Below, one piece after another: positions 11,505 to 19,811 of a stretch of 64,000 nt of DNA (position 1 is its first letter; the number at the start of each line of letters is the position of its first letter). The stretch comes from Amnibacterium setariae (GTDB taxonomy: Bacteria; Actinomycetota; Actinomycetes; Actinomycetales; Microbacteriaceae): the NCBI RefSeq assembly GCF_003581425.1, contig NZ_QXTG01000003.1, positions 62,293-126,292 of the forward strand, in the 5' to 3' direction. Under the pieces are notes generated by a model. The model searched no databases. It saw only the letters and a program-made list of their open reading frames with translations, and had not been told where the DNA came from. Made by a program: the position numbers and the translations under genes.

Positions 11505-12230
11505 ATGCGCATCACGACACTGAACCTCCGCGGGTTCTTCGACTGGGACGCGCGCTCGCCGCAGATCCTCGAGTACCTGCAGGAGCTCGCGCCGGACGTG
11601 ATCCTGTTCCAGGAGGTCGTCTTCCTCCCGGACGTGTCCCCGTTCTCGCCCGTCGAGCTGCTGAACCGCGAGCTGCGCATGCCCGTCCGGCACGAGGCGA
11701 TCACGCGGCTGCAGCGCGGCCGCACGCACCCGGTCTACCGCGAGGGCCTCGCGCTGCTGTCGAAGGCGCGCGTCGACGCGACCCAGACGCTGGCGCTGCG
11801 GCACGAGGACGGCGACCCGCACCAGCGCATCGTGCAGCTCGCGGACGTGCGGGCCGACGACGGCGTCTGGCCCCTCGCGAACGTGCACCTGTCGGTGCGC
11901 GACGACTTCGCGCTCCACCACCTGGGCGAGGTGCTCGAGATCCTGGGGGAGAAGGAGGAGCGGCGCATCCTCGGCGGCGACTTCAACGTCGACCACCTCG
12001 AGCGGCACGCCGGCCTGTGGCACGACGCCGTGCTCACCTCGAGCGTCGCCCGGTACCAGTCGCACCCCTCGTCGCACGAGAACGACGACTACTTCCTCGT
12101 GCCGACCGAGTACCGGATCGACCGGGTGCTCGTGTCCGGCGACCACCTCTCCGACCACGAGGCCGTCACGGTCGACCTGACCCGGGTCGCCCAGCCGCCG
12201 TCCGGAGAGCGCTCAGCGGCCTCGTCCTAA
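11505..12230 (+). CDS. Endonuclease/exonuclease/phosphatase-family protein
   Basis: This 241-residue hydrolase of the EEP superfamily has the expected metal and catalytic residues: Asn at MRITTLNLRGF, Glu at VILFQEVVFLP, GGDFNVDHL (the DxN pair) and the C-terminal SDHEAVTVDL (Asp-His). No signal peptide is visible, so it is probably cytoplasmic and acts on a phosphodiester or phosphomonoester. ATG 11505 is preceded at 6 nt by GAGGAT, which may be either a weak ribosome site or the -10 of a leaderless transcript. Confidence 0.85.
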   Translation: MRITTLNLRGFFDWDARSPQILEYLQELAPDVILFQEVVFLPDVSPFSPVELLNRELRMPVRHEAITRLQRGRTHPVYREGLALLSKARVDATQTLALRHEDGDPHQRIVQLADVRADDGVWPLANVHLSVRDDFALHHLGEVLEILGEKEERRILGGDFNVDHLERHAGLWHDAVLTSSVARYQSHPSSHENDDYFLVPTEYRIDRVLVSGDHLSDHEAVTVDLTRVAQPPSGERSAASS

Positions 12231-12239
12231 CCTCGGAGC

Positions 12240-13079
12240 ATGGCTGCGAACGTCCCGAACATCACGCTGAACAACGGCGTCGAGATCCCCCAGCTGGGGT
12301 TCGGCGTCTTCCAGATCCCGCCGGAGGAGACGAAGGCCGCGACGCTGACCGCGCTCGAGATCGGCTACCGCCACATCGACACCGCGGAGATGTACGGCAA
12401 CGAGGAGGGCGTCGGGCAGGCGGTGCGCGAGTCCGGCATCGACCGCTCCGAGATCTTCGTCACGAGCAAGCTCAACAACGGCTTCCACGACCCGGAGGAC
12501 GCGCTCGCCGCGTTCGACGTCACGCTCGGCACCCTCGACCTCGGCTACGTCGACCTCTTCCTGATGCACTGGCCGCTGCCCGGCGTCGGCGACTTCGTCG
12601 AGACCTGGAAGGCGATGGAGCAGATGTACGCGGGCGGCAAGGTCCGCGCCATCGGCGTCTCGAACTTCAAGCAGCACCACCTGAACCGCCTCCTCGCCGA
12701 GACGACGGTCGTGCCCGCGGTGAACCAGATCGAGATCCACCCGTACCTGACGCAGGACGACATGCGCGCGTACGACCGCGAGCACCAGATCGCGACCGAG
12801 GCGTGGTCGCCCATCGCGCAGGGCAAGGTCCTGGACGACCCGACGATCGAACGGATCGCCCGGCGGGTGGAGCGCTCCACCGCGCAGGTCGTGCTGCGCT
12901 GGCACATCCAGCGCGGCGACATCGTCTTCCCGAAGTCGGTCACGCGCGAGCGCGTGCAGGCGAACTTCGAGCTCTTCGACTTCGAGCTGAGCGACGAGGA
13001 CATGACCGACATCACGACGCTGAACCGCGACGAGCGCACCGGTCCGGACCCGGACCACTTCAACTACATCCCGAGCTGA
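12240..13079 (+). CDS. Aldo/keto reductase (2,5-diketo-D-gluconate reductase type)
   Basis: The 279-residue protein has the AKR5 signatures: GYRHIDTAEMYGNEEGVG (Asp and Tyr), VTSKL with the catalytic Lys, DLFLMHWPLP with the His, IGVSNFKQHHL, and the C-terminal IVFPKSVTRERVQANFELF cofactor-binding stretch. It would reduce keto acids or aldehydes with NADPH. TAACCT lies exactly 6 nt before the ATG, fitting a leaderless transcript. It differs clearly from the other reductase at 3443, which is of the Tas type. Confidence 0.9.
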   Translation: MAANVPNITLNNGVEIPQLGFGVFQIPPEETKAATLTALEIGYRHIDTAEMYGNEEGVGQAVRESGIDRSEIFVTSKLNNGFHDPEDALAAFDVTLGTLDLGYVDLFLMHWPLPGVGDFVETWKAMEQMYAGGKVRAIGVSNFKQHHLNRLLAETTVVPAVNQIEIHPYLTQDDMRAYDREHQIATEAWSPIAQGKVLDDPTIERIARRVERSTAQVVLRWHIQRGDIVFPKSVTRERVQANFELFDFELSDEDMTDITTLNRDERTGPDPDHFNYIPS

Positions 13080-13093
13080 GCGGGGAGGGCCGC

Positions 13094-13438
13094 GTGGACG
13101 TCTCGCTCGACGGGCGGGTCTTCGACATGGTCTCCTCCACCGCGAGCCGCGTGGACCCGGAGGCGCCGACGCGCTTCCGGTACCACGAGGCCGCGGGCGT
13201 GGTCTGGGGCGACTACGTCGGCGACACCGTCGCGGAGGGCCGGTTCGTCGGCACCCGCGAGGGCGACCGGCTGCGCGTCTCCTTCGTGCACGCGCTCGTC
13301 GCCGGCGGCGCCGTGGTGAGCGGCGTCGCCGAGTCGCGCATCGAGGACGCGGGCGCGGCCGGTCTGCGCCTCGTCGAGGACTTCGAGGTCGACGGGCGCC
13401 CGCAGGTCAGCGTCTGCGCCGAGGTGCTCCGCACCTAG
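13094..13438 (+). CDS. Hypothetical protein, beta-rich (n-acetylglutamate synthase-like annotation)
   Basis: This 114-residue protein (VDVSLDGRVFDMV...) is made of repeating beta-strand-like segments such as YHEAAGVVWGDYVGDTVAEGRF. It resembles small actinobacterial proteins sometimes labelled n-acetylglutamate synthase without evidence. A good ribosome site (ggggaggg) precedes GTG 13094. Its stop TAG interlocks with the TAG of the convergent permease gene in the tetranucleotide CTAG at 13435-13438. Confidence 0.75.
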   Translation: MDVSLDGRVFDMVSSTASRVDPEAPTRFRYHEAAGVVWGDYVGDTVAEGRFVGTREGDRLRVSFVHALVAGGAVVSGVAESRIEDAGAAGLRLVEDFEVDGRPQVSVCAEVLRT

Positions 13439-14211
13439 CGGTCGGCGAGGGCCCCGGCGACGCCGCCGAACCGGAAGAAGCGGTGCAGCACCGCGAACAC
13501 GACGAGCGGCGGGATCATCGCGGCGACGGCGAACGCGCCGACCCGCCCGCTGACGACGCCGATGCCGACGGTCCAGTTCCCCTCGCTCGGGAGGAACACG
13601 AGCGCGACGAGGTACTCGTTCCAGACGAAGAGGAACGTGACGATCGCCGTCGCCAGCACGCCGGGCGCGACGTTCGGCAGCACCACCCGCACGAACCCGC
13701 CGAACAGCGAGCACCCGTCGAGCCAGGCCGCCTCCTCGAGCGACACGGGCACGGCGTCCACCGCGGTCGTCATCGTCCAGGTCGCGACCGCGATCGTCAG
13801 GCCGACGTAGAGCAGCACGAGGCCGCCGAGGTCGTCGACCAGGCCGAGCGGCGCGAACAGCACGAAGAGCGGCACGATCAGCAGCACGGTCGGCAGCGCC
13901 TGCATCGCGAACACCACGAGCGCGAAGGCGTCCACCCTCCTGCCGGCGACGCGGGAGAGGACGTAGCCGGCGGGCGTGCCCAGCGCGACCGCGGCGAGCA
14001 CCGTCGCACCCGCCACCGCGAGGCTGTTGCCGAACCAGGTCGCGGCCTCGGGGTTCGCGAACACCCCGGCGAGGGCCGGGAGCAGGCCGCCGAACGGCGC
14101 GCTCCGCTGCGCCGCGATCACGACGGGGGAGGCGACGGGCACGAGGACGAGGGCGGTGATCGCGGCGAGGAGGGCGAAGCGCCACCAGCGCCCGCGGTCC
14201 GCCCGCGTCAC
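13435..14211 (-). CDS. ABC transporter permease, MalG-like, orphan
   Basis: The 258-residue membrane protein has about six segments and the cytoplasmic EAA loop of binding-protein-dependent importers (SLEEAAWLDGCSLFGGF...LPNVAPGV). It matches carbohydrate permeases of the MalG/CUT1 class. GTG 14211 overlaps the stop of the upstream KtrA-like gene, so it is in the potassium-uptake operon. No binding protein, partner permease or ATPase is adjacent. It may serve with components encoded elsewhere. Confidence 0.85.
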   Translation of the reverse strand: MTRADRGRWWRFALLAAITALVLVPVASPVVIAAQRSAPFGGLLPALAGVFANPEAATWFGNSLAVAGATVLAAVALGTPAGYVLSRVAGRRVDAFALVVFAMQALPTVLLIVPLFVLFAPLGLVDDLGGLVLLYVGLTIAVATWTMTTAVDAVPVSLEEAAWLDGCSLFGGFVRVVLPNVAPGVLATAIVTFLFVWNEYLVALVFLPSEGNWTVGIGVVSGRVGAFAVAAMIPPLVVFAVLHRFFRFGGVAGALADR

Positions 14212-14903
14212 CGTCCTGACGCGAACCGCTCCGCCTTCCTGGTCGGTCCCGTGACGAGGAGCAGGTCGTCGGCGCCGATCACGGAGTCGGTCGTGCAGTG
14301 GTCCCAGCCGCCGTCGGGCCGCTTGATCGCGGTGATGGTCACGCCCCGCGTGTCCCGGGTGCGCGCCTCCGCGACCGTCCGGCCCACCAGGTCGGCGGGC
14401 GGCCGCGTGCGCACCGCGGCGAAGTCGTCGCCGAGCTCGACGAAGTCCTGCAGGTTCCCGCGCACGCGGTGCGCGATGCGCCGCCCCATGTCCTTCTCCG
14501 GGTAGACGACGTTGTGGACGCCGAGCCGGTGCAGGATCGCGCCGTGCGGGTCGCTGACGGCCTTCGCCCAGATCTGCGGCACGCCGAACTCGAGCAGGAG
14601 GGAGGCGGTCAGGATGCTCGCCTCGAGATCCGTGCCGATCGCCACCACGACGCGCTCGAAGTCCGGGATCGACAGCTCGCGGAGGGTCTCCTCCTGCGTG
14701 CTGTCGGCGCGGACGACGTGGGTGAGCCGGCCGTTCATGCGCTGCACGAGCTCCTCGCTCGTGTCGACCCCGAGCACCTCCGTGCCGGAGGCCATCAGCT
14801 CGAGCGCCAGGGCGGAGCCGAAGCGGCCGAGCCCGATGACGGCGACGGAGTCCGCCTCCGCCCGCAGGCGCTCGCCCGTGCCGAGCCCGCGCAGCCTCAC
14901 CAC
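14208..14903 (-). CDS. ktrA: TrkA-family potassium uptake regulator (KtrA-like)
   Basis: This 231-residue cytosolic RCK protein has the nucleotide-binding Rossmann loop VAVIGLGRFGSALALEL and the following acidic strand end (VLGVDTSEE), then a C-terminal TrkA_C domain after about residue 150. It would gate the KtrB channel encoded just upstream in response to ATP/ADP. The start is GTG 14903 with gaacggagg upstream. It ends in a GTGA overlap with an ABC permease gene, an unusual partner. Confidence 0.9.
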   Translation of the reverse strand: MVRLRGLGTGERLRAEADSVAVIGLGRFGSALALELMASGTEVLGVDTSEELVQRMNGRLTHVVRADSTQEETLRELSIPDFERVVVAIGTDLEASILTASLLLEFGVPQIWAKAVSDPHGAILHRLGVHNVVYPEKDMGRRIAHRVRGNLQDFVELGDDFAAVRTRPPADLVGRTVAEARTRDTRGVTITAIKRPDGGWDHCTTDSVIGADDLLLVTGPTRKAERFASGR

Positions 14904-14936
14904 GGTCGGCCTCCGTTCGTCGCTGTGCCGTCGTCC

Positions 14937-16283
14937 CTAGCCAATGATCGGCCTCTCCTTCGGGAACTCGTACGTGAGGGGTCGCACCCGCACCGCGAGC
15001 GCGGAGGCGAGCAGGATCGGCCCGAGCCGGCCCGCGAACATCAGCAGCAGGAGCAGCCCCTGCGCGGCGGGCGGCAGGTCCCCGGTCAGCCCGGTCGACA
15101 GGCCCGCGGTGGCGAAGGCGGACACCGCCTCGAACGCGAGCCGGTCGACCGGCTCGTCGGAGAGCAGGGCCAGCGCGATCGTCGACGCGACGATCGCCCC
15201 GACCGCGACGAGGGAGACCGTGATCGCCTGGCGGTGGACCGCCCGGGAGAGCCGCTTGCCGAACACGTTGACGGCGGTGCGTCCGCGCATCTCGGCGACG
15301 AGGATGAAGAAGAGGACGCCGAACGTCGTGAGCTTGATGCCGCCCGCGGTGCCGGCCGGGCCGCCGCCGATGAACATGAGCACGTCCATCACGATCAGCG
15401 TCGCGCCGTCGAGCCGCCCCACGTCCACGGTCGCGAAGCCGCCGCTGCGGGTCTGGGCCGCCTGGAAGAACCCGGCCAGCAGCTTCACCGGCCAGTCGAG
15501 CGGGCCGAAGGTGGCGGCGCGCGCCCACTCCACCGCGGTGATGAACACCGTGCCGGTGACGGTCAGCACCGCGGTGCCCCAGAGGACGAGGCGGGTGTTC
15601 ATGCTCCAGCGCAGCGGCGTCCGCGGGAAGCGGCGCAGCTCGTCGAGCACGGGGAAGCCGAGGCTCCCGATCAGCACGAGCGCCGAGAGGACGAGGCACA
15701 CGACGGGGTCGCCCACGAACGGGATCAGGCCCCGCGGGAGGATCGTGAACCCGGCGTTGTTGAACGCGGACACGGCGTGGAAGACGCCGTACCAGAGCGA
15801 CCGCGCGGGCGGGAAGCCGCCGGCCGTGGCGAACCACGCCGTGAGCAGCAGCGCCCCGATCGCCTCGACGGCGAGCGAGACCGCGATCGCGCCGGTGATG
15901 AACCGGCGGACGTCGGCGATGCCGACGCCCTGCGTCTCCGCCGAGGTCGTCAGCTTCGAGCCGAGCGACAGCTTCCGTGCGACGGCGAGGCCGATCAGCG
16001 AGGCGAGGGTCATGATCCCGAGGCCGCCGACCTGCACCAGCAGCAGGATCACCGCCTGCCCGAAGACGGTCCAGTGCTCCGCGGTGCCGACGGTGACGAG
16101 CCCGGTGACGCTGACGGCCGAGATCGACGTGAAGAGCGCGTCGAGCGGTGCCGCCGCACCCGGGCCGGCCTTCGCGACGGGCAGCGAGAGGAGGGCGAAA
16201 CCGGAGCCGACGGCGGCCGCGTACCCGATGAGCACCGTCGTCGCCGGGCCCCACCGGCGCGGCGTTGCGGAGCGGACGGGCAC
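14937..16283 (-). CDS. ktrB: TrkH/KtrB-family potassium channel subunit
   Basis: The 448-residue integral membrane protein has the four pore repeats of the Trk/Ktr family: SISAVSVTGLVTVG, FHAVSAFNNAGFTI, FFQAAQTRSGGFATVDVG and FEAVSAFATAGLSTGLT, each with the selectivity-filter Gly. With KtrA it imports K+ driven by Na+ or membrane potential. GTG 16283 has a strong ribosome site (aaggagagg) and a TAGGCT -10-like box about 30 nt further up. The gap to ktrA is 33 bp. Confidence 0.93.
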   Translation of the reverse strand: MPVRSATPRRWGPATTVLIGYAAAVGSGFALLSLPVAKAGPGAAAPLDALFTSISAVSVTGLVTVGTAEHWTVFGQAVILLLVQVGGLGIMTLASLIGLAVARKLSLGSKLTTSAETQGVGIADVRRFITGAIAVSLAVEAIGALLLTAWFATAGGFPPARSLWYGVFHAVSAFNNAGFTILPRGLIPFVGDPVVCLVLSALVLIGSLGFPVLDELRRFPRTPLRWSMNTRLVLWGTAVLTVTGTVFITAVEWARAATFGPLDWPVKLLAGFFQAAQTRSGGFATVDVGRLDGATLIVMDVLMFIGGGPAGTAGGIKLTTFGVLFFILVAEMRGRTAVNVFGKRLSRAVHRQAITVSLVAVGAIVASTIALALLSDEPVDRLAFEAVSAFATAGLSTGLTGDLPPAAQGLLLLLMFAGRLGPILLASALAVRVRPLTYEFPKERPIIG

Positions 16284-16359
16284 GACCTCTCCTTCCGTCG
16301 AGGCGACCGCAGCCTACCGACGCCGCTCCCGCCGACCGGCCCAGGGCCGGGGCTCGGGG

Positions 16360-16902
16360 TCAGGCGAACCGGCGCAGGGCGGTGAGCGCCATGAGCAGCG
16401 CCGCGAGCGTCTCCGAGTCGGTGAGCCGCCCCGCCGCGACGAGGTCCGGGACCTCGGCGAGCGGCACCCGCACCAGCGCCCGGATCCCCTCCTCGCGCTG
16501 CGCCGCCTCGGCGGACGCGACGGGCTGCAGGTCGCGGGCGAGGAACACGTGCTCCGGTGCCCGGCAGACCCCGTTCAGCGCGGTCATGCCGCCGAGGCGC
16601 GTCCAGGCGCCGGCGGCGAACCCCGTCTCCTCGCGCAGCTCCCGCTGCGCGGCGACGAGCGGCTCCTCGCCGTCAGACCCGCCGGCCGGCACCTCGAGCG
16701 AGGGGCCCACGGTGTGCCGGTCGACCTCGACGAGGAGCACCCGGTCCTCGTCGTCGACCGCCACGACGAACACCGCGTCGTTCTTCAGCGTCACGACGCC
16801 GTAGATGCCGGGAGCGCCGTCCGGCTGCACGACGTCCTCCTCGTCGACCCGGATCCACCGGTTCTCGTAGACGGTGCGGGACGCGGTGACGGGCCAGGCC
16901 AT
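16360..16902 (-). CDS. NUDIX hydrolase (ADP-ribose pyrophosphatase-like)
   Basis: The protein (180 residues) carries a Nudix box starting GGSDGEEPLVAAQRELREET and continuing into GF, spaced as GX5EX7REUXEEXGU. Upstream is a beta-rich half (YENRWIRVDEEDVV) typical of ADP-ribose or nucleoside-sugar pyrophosphatases. ATG 16902 is 6 nt after GAGGAT; the open frame extends to 17058 without support. It stands alone, divergent from the PRC-barrel gene. Confidence 0.9.
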   Translation of the reverse strand: MAWPVTASRTVYENRWIRVDEEDVVQPDGAPGIYGVVTLKNDAVFVVAVDDEDRVLLVEVDRHTVGPSLEVPAGGSDGEEPLVAAQRELREETGFAAGAWTRLGGMTALNGVCRAPEHVFLARDLQPVASAEAAQREEGIRALVRVPLAEVPDLVAAGRLTDSETLAALLMALTALRRFA

Positions 16903-17090
16903 GCGCTCATCCTCCCCGTCCGGCGCCCGACCTCGTCGTTCCGTGCACGCGTCGGCTCGCACCCAGGTGGACGCGGGCGTGTTCACCGCTCGGACCGACC
17001 CCCCGTCCAGGGGACGGCCACCGGCGTTCCAGGCCGGGCCCGCAGCGTTGGATCGCACCGGTCGTGAGCCGGTGCCGAGAAGGGAGAACC

Positions 17091-18005
17091 ATGATCGCCA
17101 CCCAGGACATCGACGCCATCATCGGGTCCGAGGCCGTCGGCCCCGACAACGACCGCATCGGCAAGGTCGGCCAGGTGTACATCGACCAGGACGCGAACCG
17201 GCCCGTCTGGGTCAGCGTCAAGTCCGGCCTCTTCGGCACGTCCGAGTCGCTCGTCCCGCTCGAAGGCGCCGACTGGGACCAGAACGCCCTCCACCTCGCG
17301 TTCTCGAAGGACCGGGTCAAGGACGCCCCGCGGGTCGACCCCGACGCGGAGCTGTCGCCCCAGGAGCAGGAGCGCCTCTACGACTACTACGGCATGGGCC
17401 ACGGGACGTCCGGCTCCACCGATGACGGCGGCCTGCGCGACCGCGGCACGACGGGGGGATCGGTCGTCGACGACCCGATCGCGTCGGACCGCGACCGCTA
17501 CACCGCGGCGGGCGGCGGCGAGGGCACCGTCGGGAACGCCGGCTCCGGCGCGGACCGCGAGGCCGGCTACGACTCGACGACCGACCGCGGCACCGTCGGC
17601 CACGACACCTCCGGCCCCACCACCGACGACGCGATGACGCGATCGGAGGAGCGCCTGAACGTCGGCACCCAGAAGGTCGAGACGGGCCGTGCGCGCCTGC
17701 GCAAGTACGTCGTGACCGACCAGCAGACCGTGAACGTGCCGGTGCAGCACGAGGAGGTCCGCATCGAGCGCGAGCCGATCACGGACGCGAACCGCGGCGC
17801 CGCCTTCGACGGCCCGGACCTCTCCGACGAGGAGCACGAGGTCGTCCTGACCGAGGAGCGCCCGGTCGTCCAGAAGGAGACCGTGCCGGTCGAGCGCGTG
17901 CGGCTCGACAAGGAGACGGTGACCGACCAGCAGCAGGTCACCGAGGACGTCCGCCACGAGGAGATCACCACCGACGACGACGGCACGGGCCGCACCGCCC
18001 GCTGA
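17091..18005 (+). CDS. PRC-barrel and DUF2382 domain stress protein
   Basis: This 304-residue protein begins with a PRC-barrel (about residues 1-85; GSEAVGPDNDRIGKVGQVY...WVSVKSGLFG). A Gly/Asp-rich low-complexity linker follows (about 100-180). The C-terminal DUF2382 (YsnF/AvaK) domain runs from about 185, with VQHEEVRIEREPI and KETVPVERVRLDKETV. Such proteins are induced by desiccation or general stress; the mechanism is unknown. The start is ATG 17091 behind a strong ribosome site (aagggag). It is monocistronic in appearance. Confidence 0.9.
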   Translation: MIATQDIDAIIGSEAVGPDNDRIGKVGQVYIDQDANRPVWVSVKSGLFGTSESLVPLEGADWDQNALHLAFSKDRVKDAPRVDPDAELSPQEQERLYDYYGMGHGTSGSTDDGGLRDRGTTGGSVVDDPIASDRDRYTAAGGGEGTVGNAGSGADREAGYDSTTDRGTVGHDTSGPTTDDAMTRSEERLNVGTQKVETGRARLRKYVVTDQQTVNVPVQHEEVRIEREPITDANRGAAFDGPDLSDEEHEVVLTEERPVVQKETVPVERVRLDKETVTDQQQVTEDVRHEEITTDDDGTGRTAR

Positions 18006-18097
18006 CCCTCGTCCGCCCCGGAAGCGGGGATCCGGCTCGTGCCGGGTCCCCGCTTCCGCGCGTCCGGGCGGGTGCGCCGAGTCGTCCCGACGTCGGG

Positions 18098-18250
18098 TAC
18101 ACTGATCCCGAACCGAAGACCGCCGGTCGTCCCTGCCCAGCAGGGACCGAAGGCCCGGGCCCAGCCCGGCGACCTGCGCAGGGAACCTGGAAGACCGTCG
18201 CGCCGAGCGCGACGGAGCCCCGCGGCCTCCTGCGCCCGGGGCTTTTGCTT
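18098..18250 (+). promoter_or_regulatory. rplJ promoter and L10 leader
   Basis: An extended -10 (TACACT at 18098-18103) precedes a leader of about 190 nt. The leader holds a structured region (18130-18195), a small hairpin 18197-18213, and an attenuator-like hairpin with arms agccccg at 18216-18222 and cggggct at 18237-18243 followed by TTTT. This is the layout of bacterial L10 leaders, where L10(L12)4 binds to repress its own operon. Confidence 0.8.
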
Positions 18251-18295
18251 TGTCCCGCGTCGGGTCATTCGGTCTGAGAAGACGGGAGGAGACGC

Positions 18296-18811
18296 ATGGT
18301 GACGAAGGACGCGACGGTCGCCGAGCTGACGGAGGGTTTCCGCAGCTCGAACGCCGCTCTGCTGACCGAGTACCGCGGTCTCACGGTGGCGCAGCTGAAG
18401 CAGCTGCGCACGCAGATCCGTGAGCACGCGACGTTCTCCGTGGTGAAGAACACGCTGACCAAGATCGCGGCGAACAACGCCGGCATCTCGTCGTTCGACG
18501 ACGAGCTCGCCGGTCCGTCCGCGATCGCGTTCGTGCACGGCGACACCGTCGCCGTCGCGAAGGCGCTGCGTGACTTCAGCAAGGCGAACCCCCTCCTCGT
18601 CGTGAAGAGCGGCTACTTCGACGGAGCGCCGCTCTCCGCCGACGAGGTGAACCGCCTCGCCGACCTCGAGAGCCGTGAGGTGCTGCTGGCCAAGGCCGCC
18701 GGCGCCATGAAGGCGACGCTCACGAGGGCCGCGTACGTGGTCAACGCGCCGCTGTCGAAGGCCGTCCGGACGGTCGACGCGCTGCGCGACAAGCAGGAGC
18801 AGGCGGCCTGA
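18296..18811 (+). CDS. rplJ: 50S ribosomal protein L10
   Basis: L10 is the base of the ribosomal stalk and binds 23S rRNA and L7/L12 dimers. The 171-residue protein shows the family N-terminus ([22 protein letters not shown]), the RNA-binding [17 protein letters not shown], and a C-terminal helix for L12 binding. It starts at ATG 18296 behind gggaggag; GTG 18299 is also possible. A long leader with an attenuator lies upstream and rplL follows after 47 bp. Confidence 0.97.
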   Translation: MVTKDATVAELTEGFRSSNAALLTEYRGLTVAQLKQLRTQIREHATFSVVKNTLTKIAANNAGISSFDDELAGPSAIAFVHGDTVAVAKALRDFSKANPLLVVKSGYFDGAPLSADEVNRLADLESREVLLAKAAGAMKATLTRAAYVVNAPLSKAVRTVDALRDKQEQAA

Positions 18812-18858
18812 CGGCCGTCCAGGAACCCCAACAACCCCTAGTTCAGAAGGAGGCCACC

Positions 18859-19245
18859 ATGGCCAAGCTCAGCACCGACGAGCTCATCGAGGGCTTCAAG
18901 GAGCTCTCGCTCATCGAGCTCTCCGAGTTCGTCAAGAAGTTCGAAGAGGTCTTCGAGGTCACCGCCGCCGCGCCCGTCGCGGTCGCGGCTGCCGGTGGCG
19001 GCGCCGCCGCCCCCGCCGAGGAGGTCGAGGAGAAGGACTCGTTCGACGTCATCCTCGAGGCCGCCGGCGACAAGAAGATCCAGGTCATCAAGGAGGTCCG
19101 CGCGCTGACCTCCCTCGGCCTCGGCGAGGCGAAGGCGCTGGTCGACGGCGCCCCGAAGCCCGTGCTCGAGGGCGCGAACAAGGAGACCGCCGACAAGGCC
19201 AAGGCCCAGCTCGAGGCCGCCGGCGCCACGGTGACCCTCAAGTAG
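18859..19245 (+). CDS. rplL: 50S ribosomal protein L7/L12
   Basis: The 128-residue stalk protein has the N-terminal dimerisation domain, an Ala-rich hinge ([18 protein letters not shown]), and the C-terminal domain with [20 protein letters not shown] and [15 protein letters not shown], which contacts translational GTPases. The ribosome site is agaagg. A strong hairpin terminator follows directly, so rplJ-rplL form a two-gene operon. Confidence 0.97.
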   Translation: MAKLSTDELIEGFKELSLIELSEFVKKFEEVFEVTAAAPVAVAAAGGGAAAPAEEVEEKDSFDVILEAAGDKKIQVIKEVRALTSLGLGEAKALVDGAPKPVLEGANKETADKAKAQLEAAGATVTLK

Positions 19246-19257
19246 GACCGTCTTCAC

Positions 19258-19304
19258 GACGCGAAGGGCGTCGCTCCCGACCGGGGGCGGCGCCCTTCGT
19301 CGTC
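19258..19304 (+). terminator. Terminator after rplL
   Basis: The arms gcgaagggcg (from 19261) and cgcccttcg (from 19291), extended by gac/gtc pairs, form a GC-rich hairpin 13 bp after the rplL stop. Only a weak T-run follows, which is common in this base composition. Confidence 0.85.
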
Positions 19305-19345
19305 TCCCGCGCTACAGTCGCGGTTCCCGCCCCGGAAGGAGCACC

Positions 19346-19795
19346 ATGTCGAGCGAGCCCGGCGCCGTCGCCGATCGTCCGCGGCTCGTCGACGCGGCGT
19401 TCGGCCTCGTCGTCACGGCGGGCGTCTGCGTCCTCGCGTTCGCCGTGCTGATCCTGTTCCAGGTGAACCCGACGGTCGACCGGGAGCAGCAGGCGGCGGC
19501 CGCGCGCCGCGTCTCCGCGGCGTCGCTCGAGCAGACCCTGCTGGTCGTGGCGCTGGTCGCCCTGGCGATCGCGGTCGTCTACGTCGCGCTGCTGGTCTGG
19601 ACCGGTCTGCGGCTGCGCGCGGGGCACCGTCGCGCGCGCGTCTGGCTGCTGCTGCTGACGGTGCTCGCGGTGGTGCCGCTCAACCTGCAGGGGCTGCTCG
19701 TCGCCGTCGTGCTCGCCGTCGCGGACGTGCTGGCCTTCCGCCGACCGGTCACGGAGTGGCTGCAGCGCGTCGAGCGCGAGCGCGCCCCGCGCTGA
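19346..19795 (+). CDS. Predicted membrane protein, unknown function
   Basis: The protein (149 residues) has four predicted membrane segments (about residues 18-38, 55-78, 92-108 and 112-128) and no recognised domain. A TACAGT -10-like box lies about 30 nt upstream and a good ribosome site (ggaaggag) precedes the ATG. It is convergent with the LacI-type regulator gene that ends 16 bp away. Confidence 0.75.
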   Translation: MSSEPGAVADRPRLVDAAFGLVVTAGVCVLAFAVLILFQVNPTVDREQQAAAARRVSAASLEQTLLVVALVALAIAVVYVALLVWTGLRLRAGHRRARVWLLLLTVLAVVPLNLQGLLVAVVLAVADVLAFRRPVTEWLQRVERERAPR

Positions 19796-19811
19796 CGGAG
19801 GCCGACCTGCC

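Noticed and set aside
13081-13093. Read-through extension of the small gene at 13094 into the preceding reductase
   Set aside because: The upstream part of that frame is a shadow of earlier genes; ggggaggg precedes GTG 13094.
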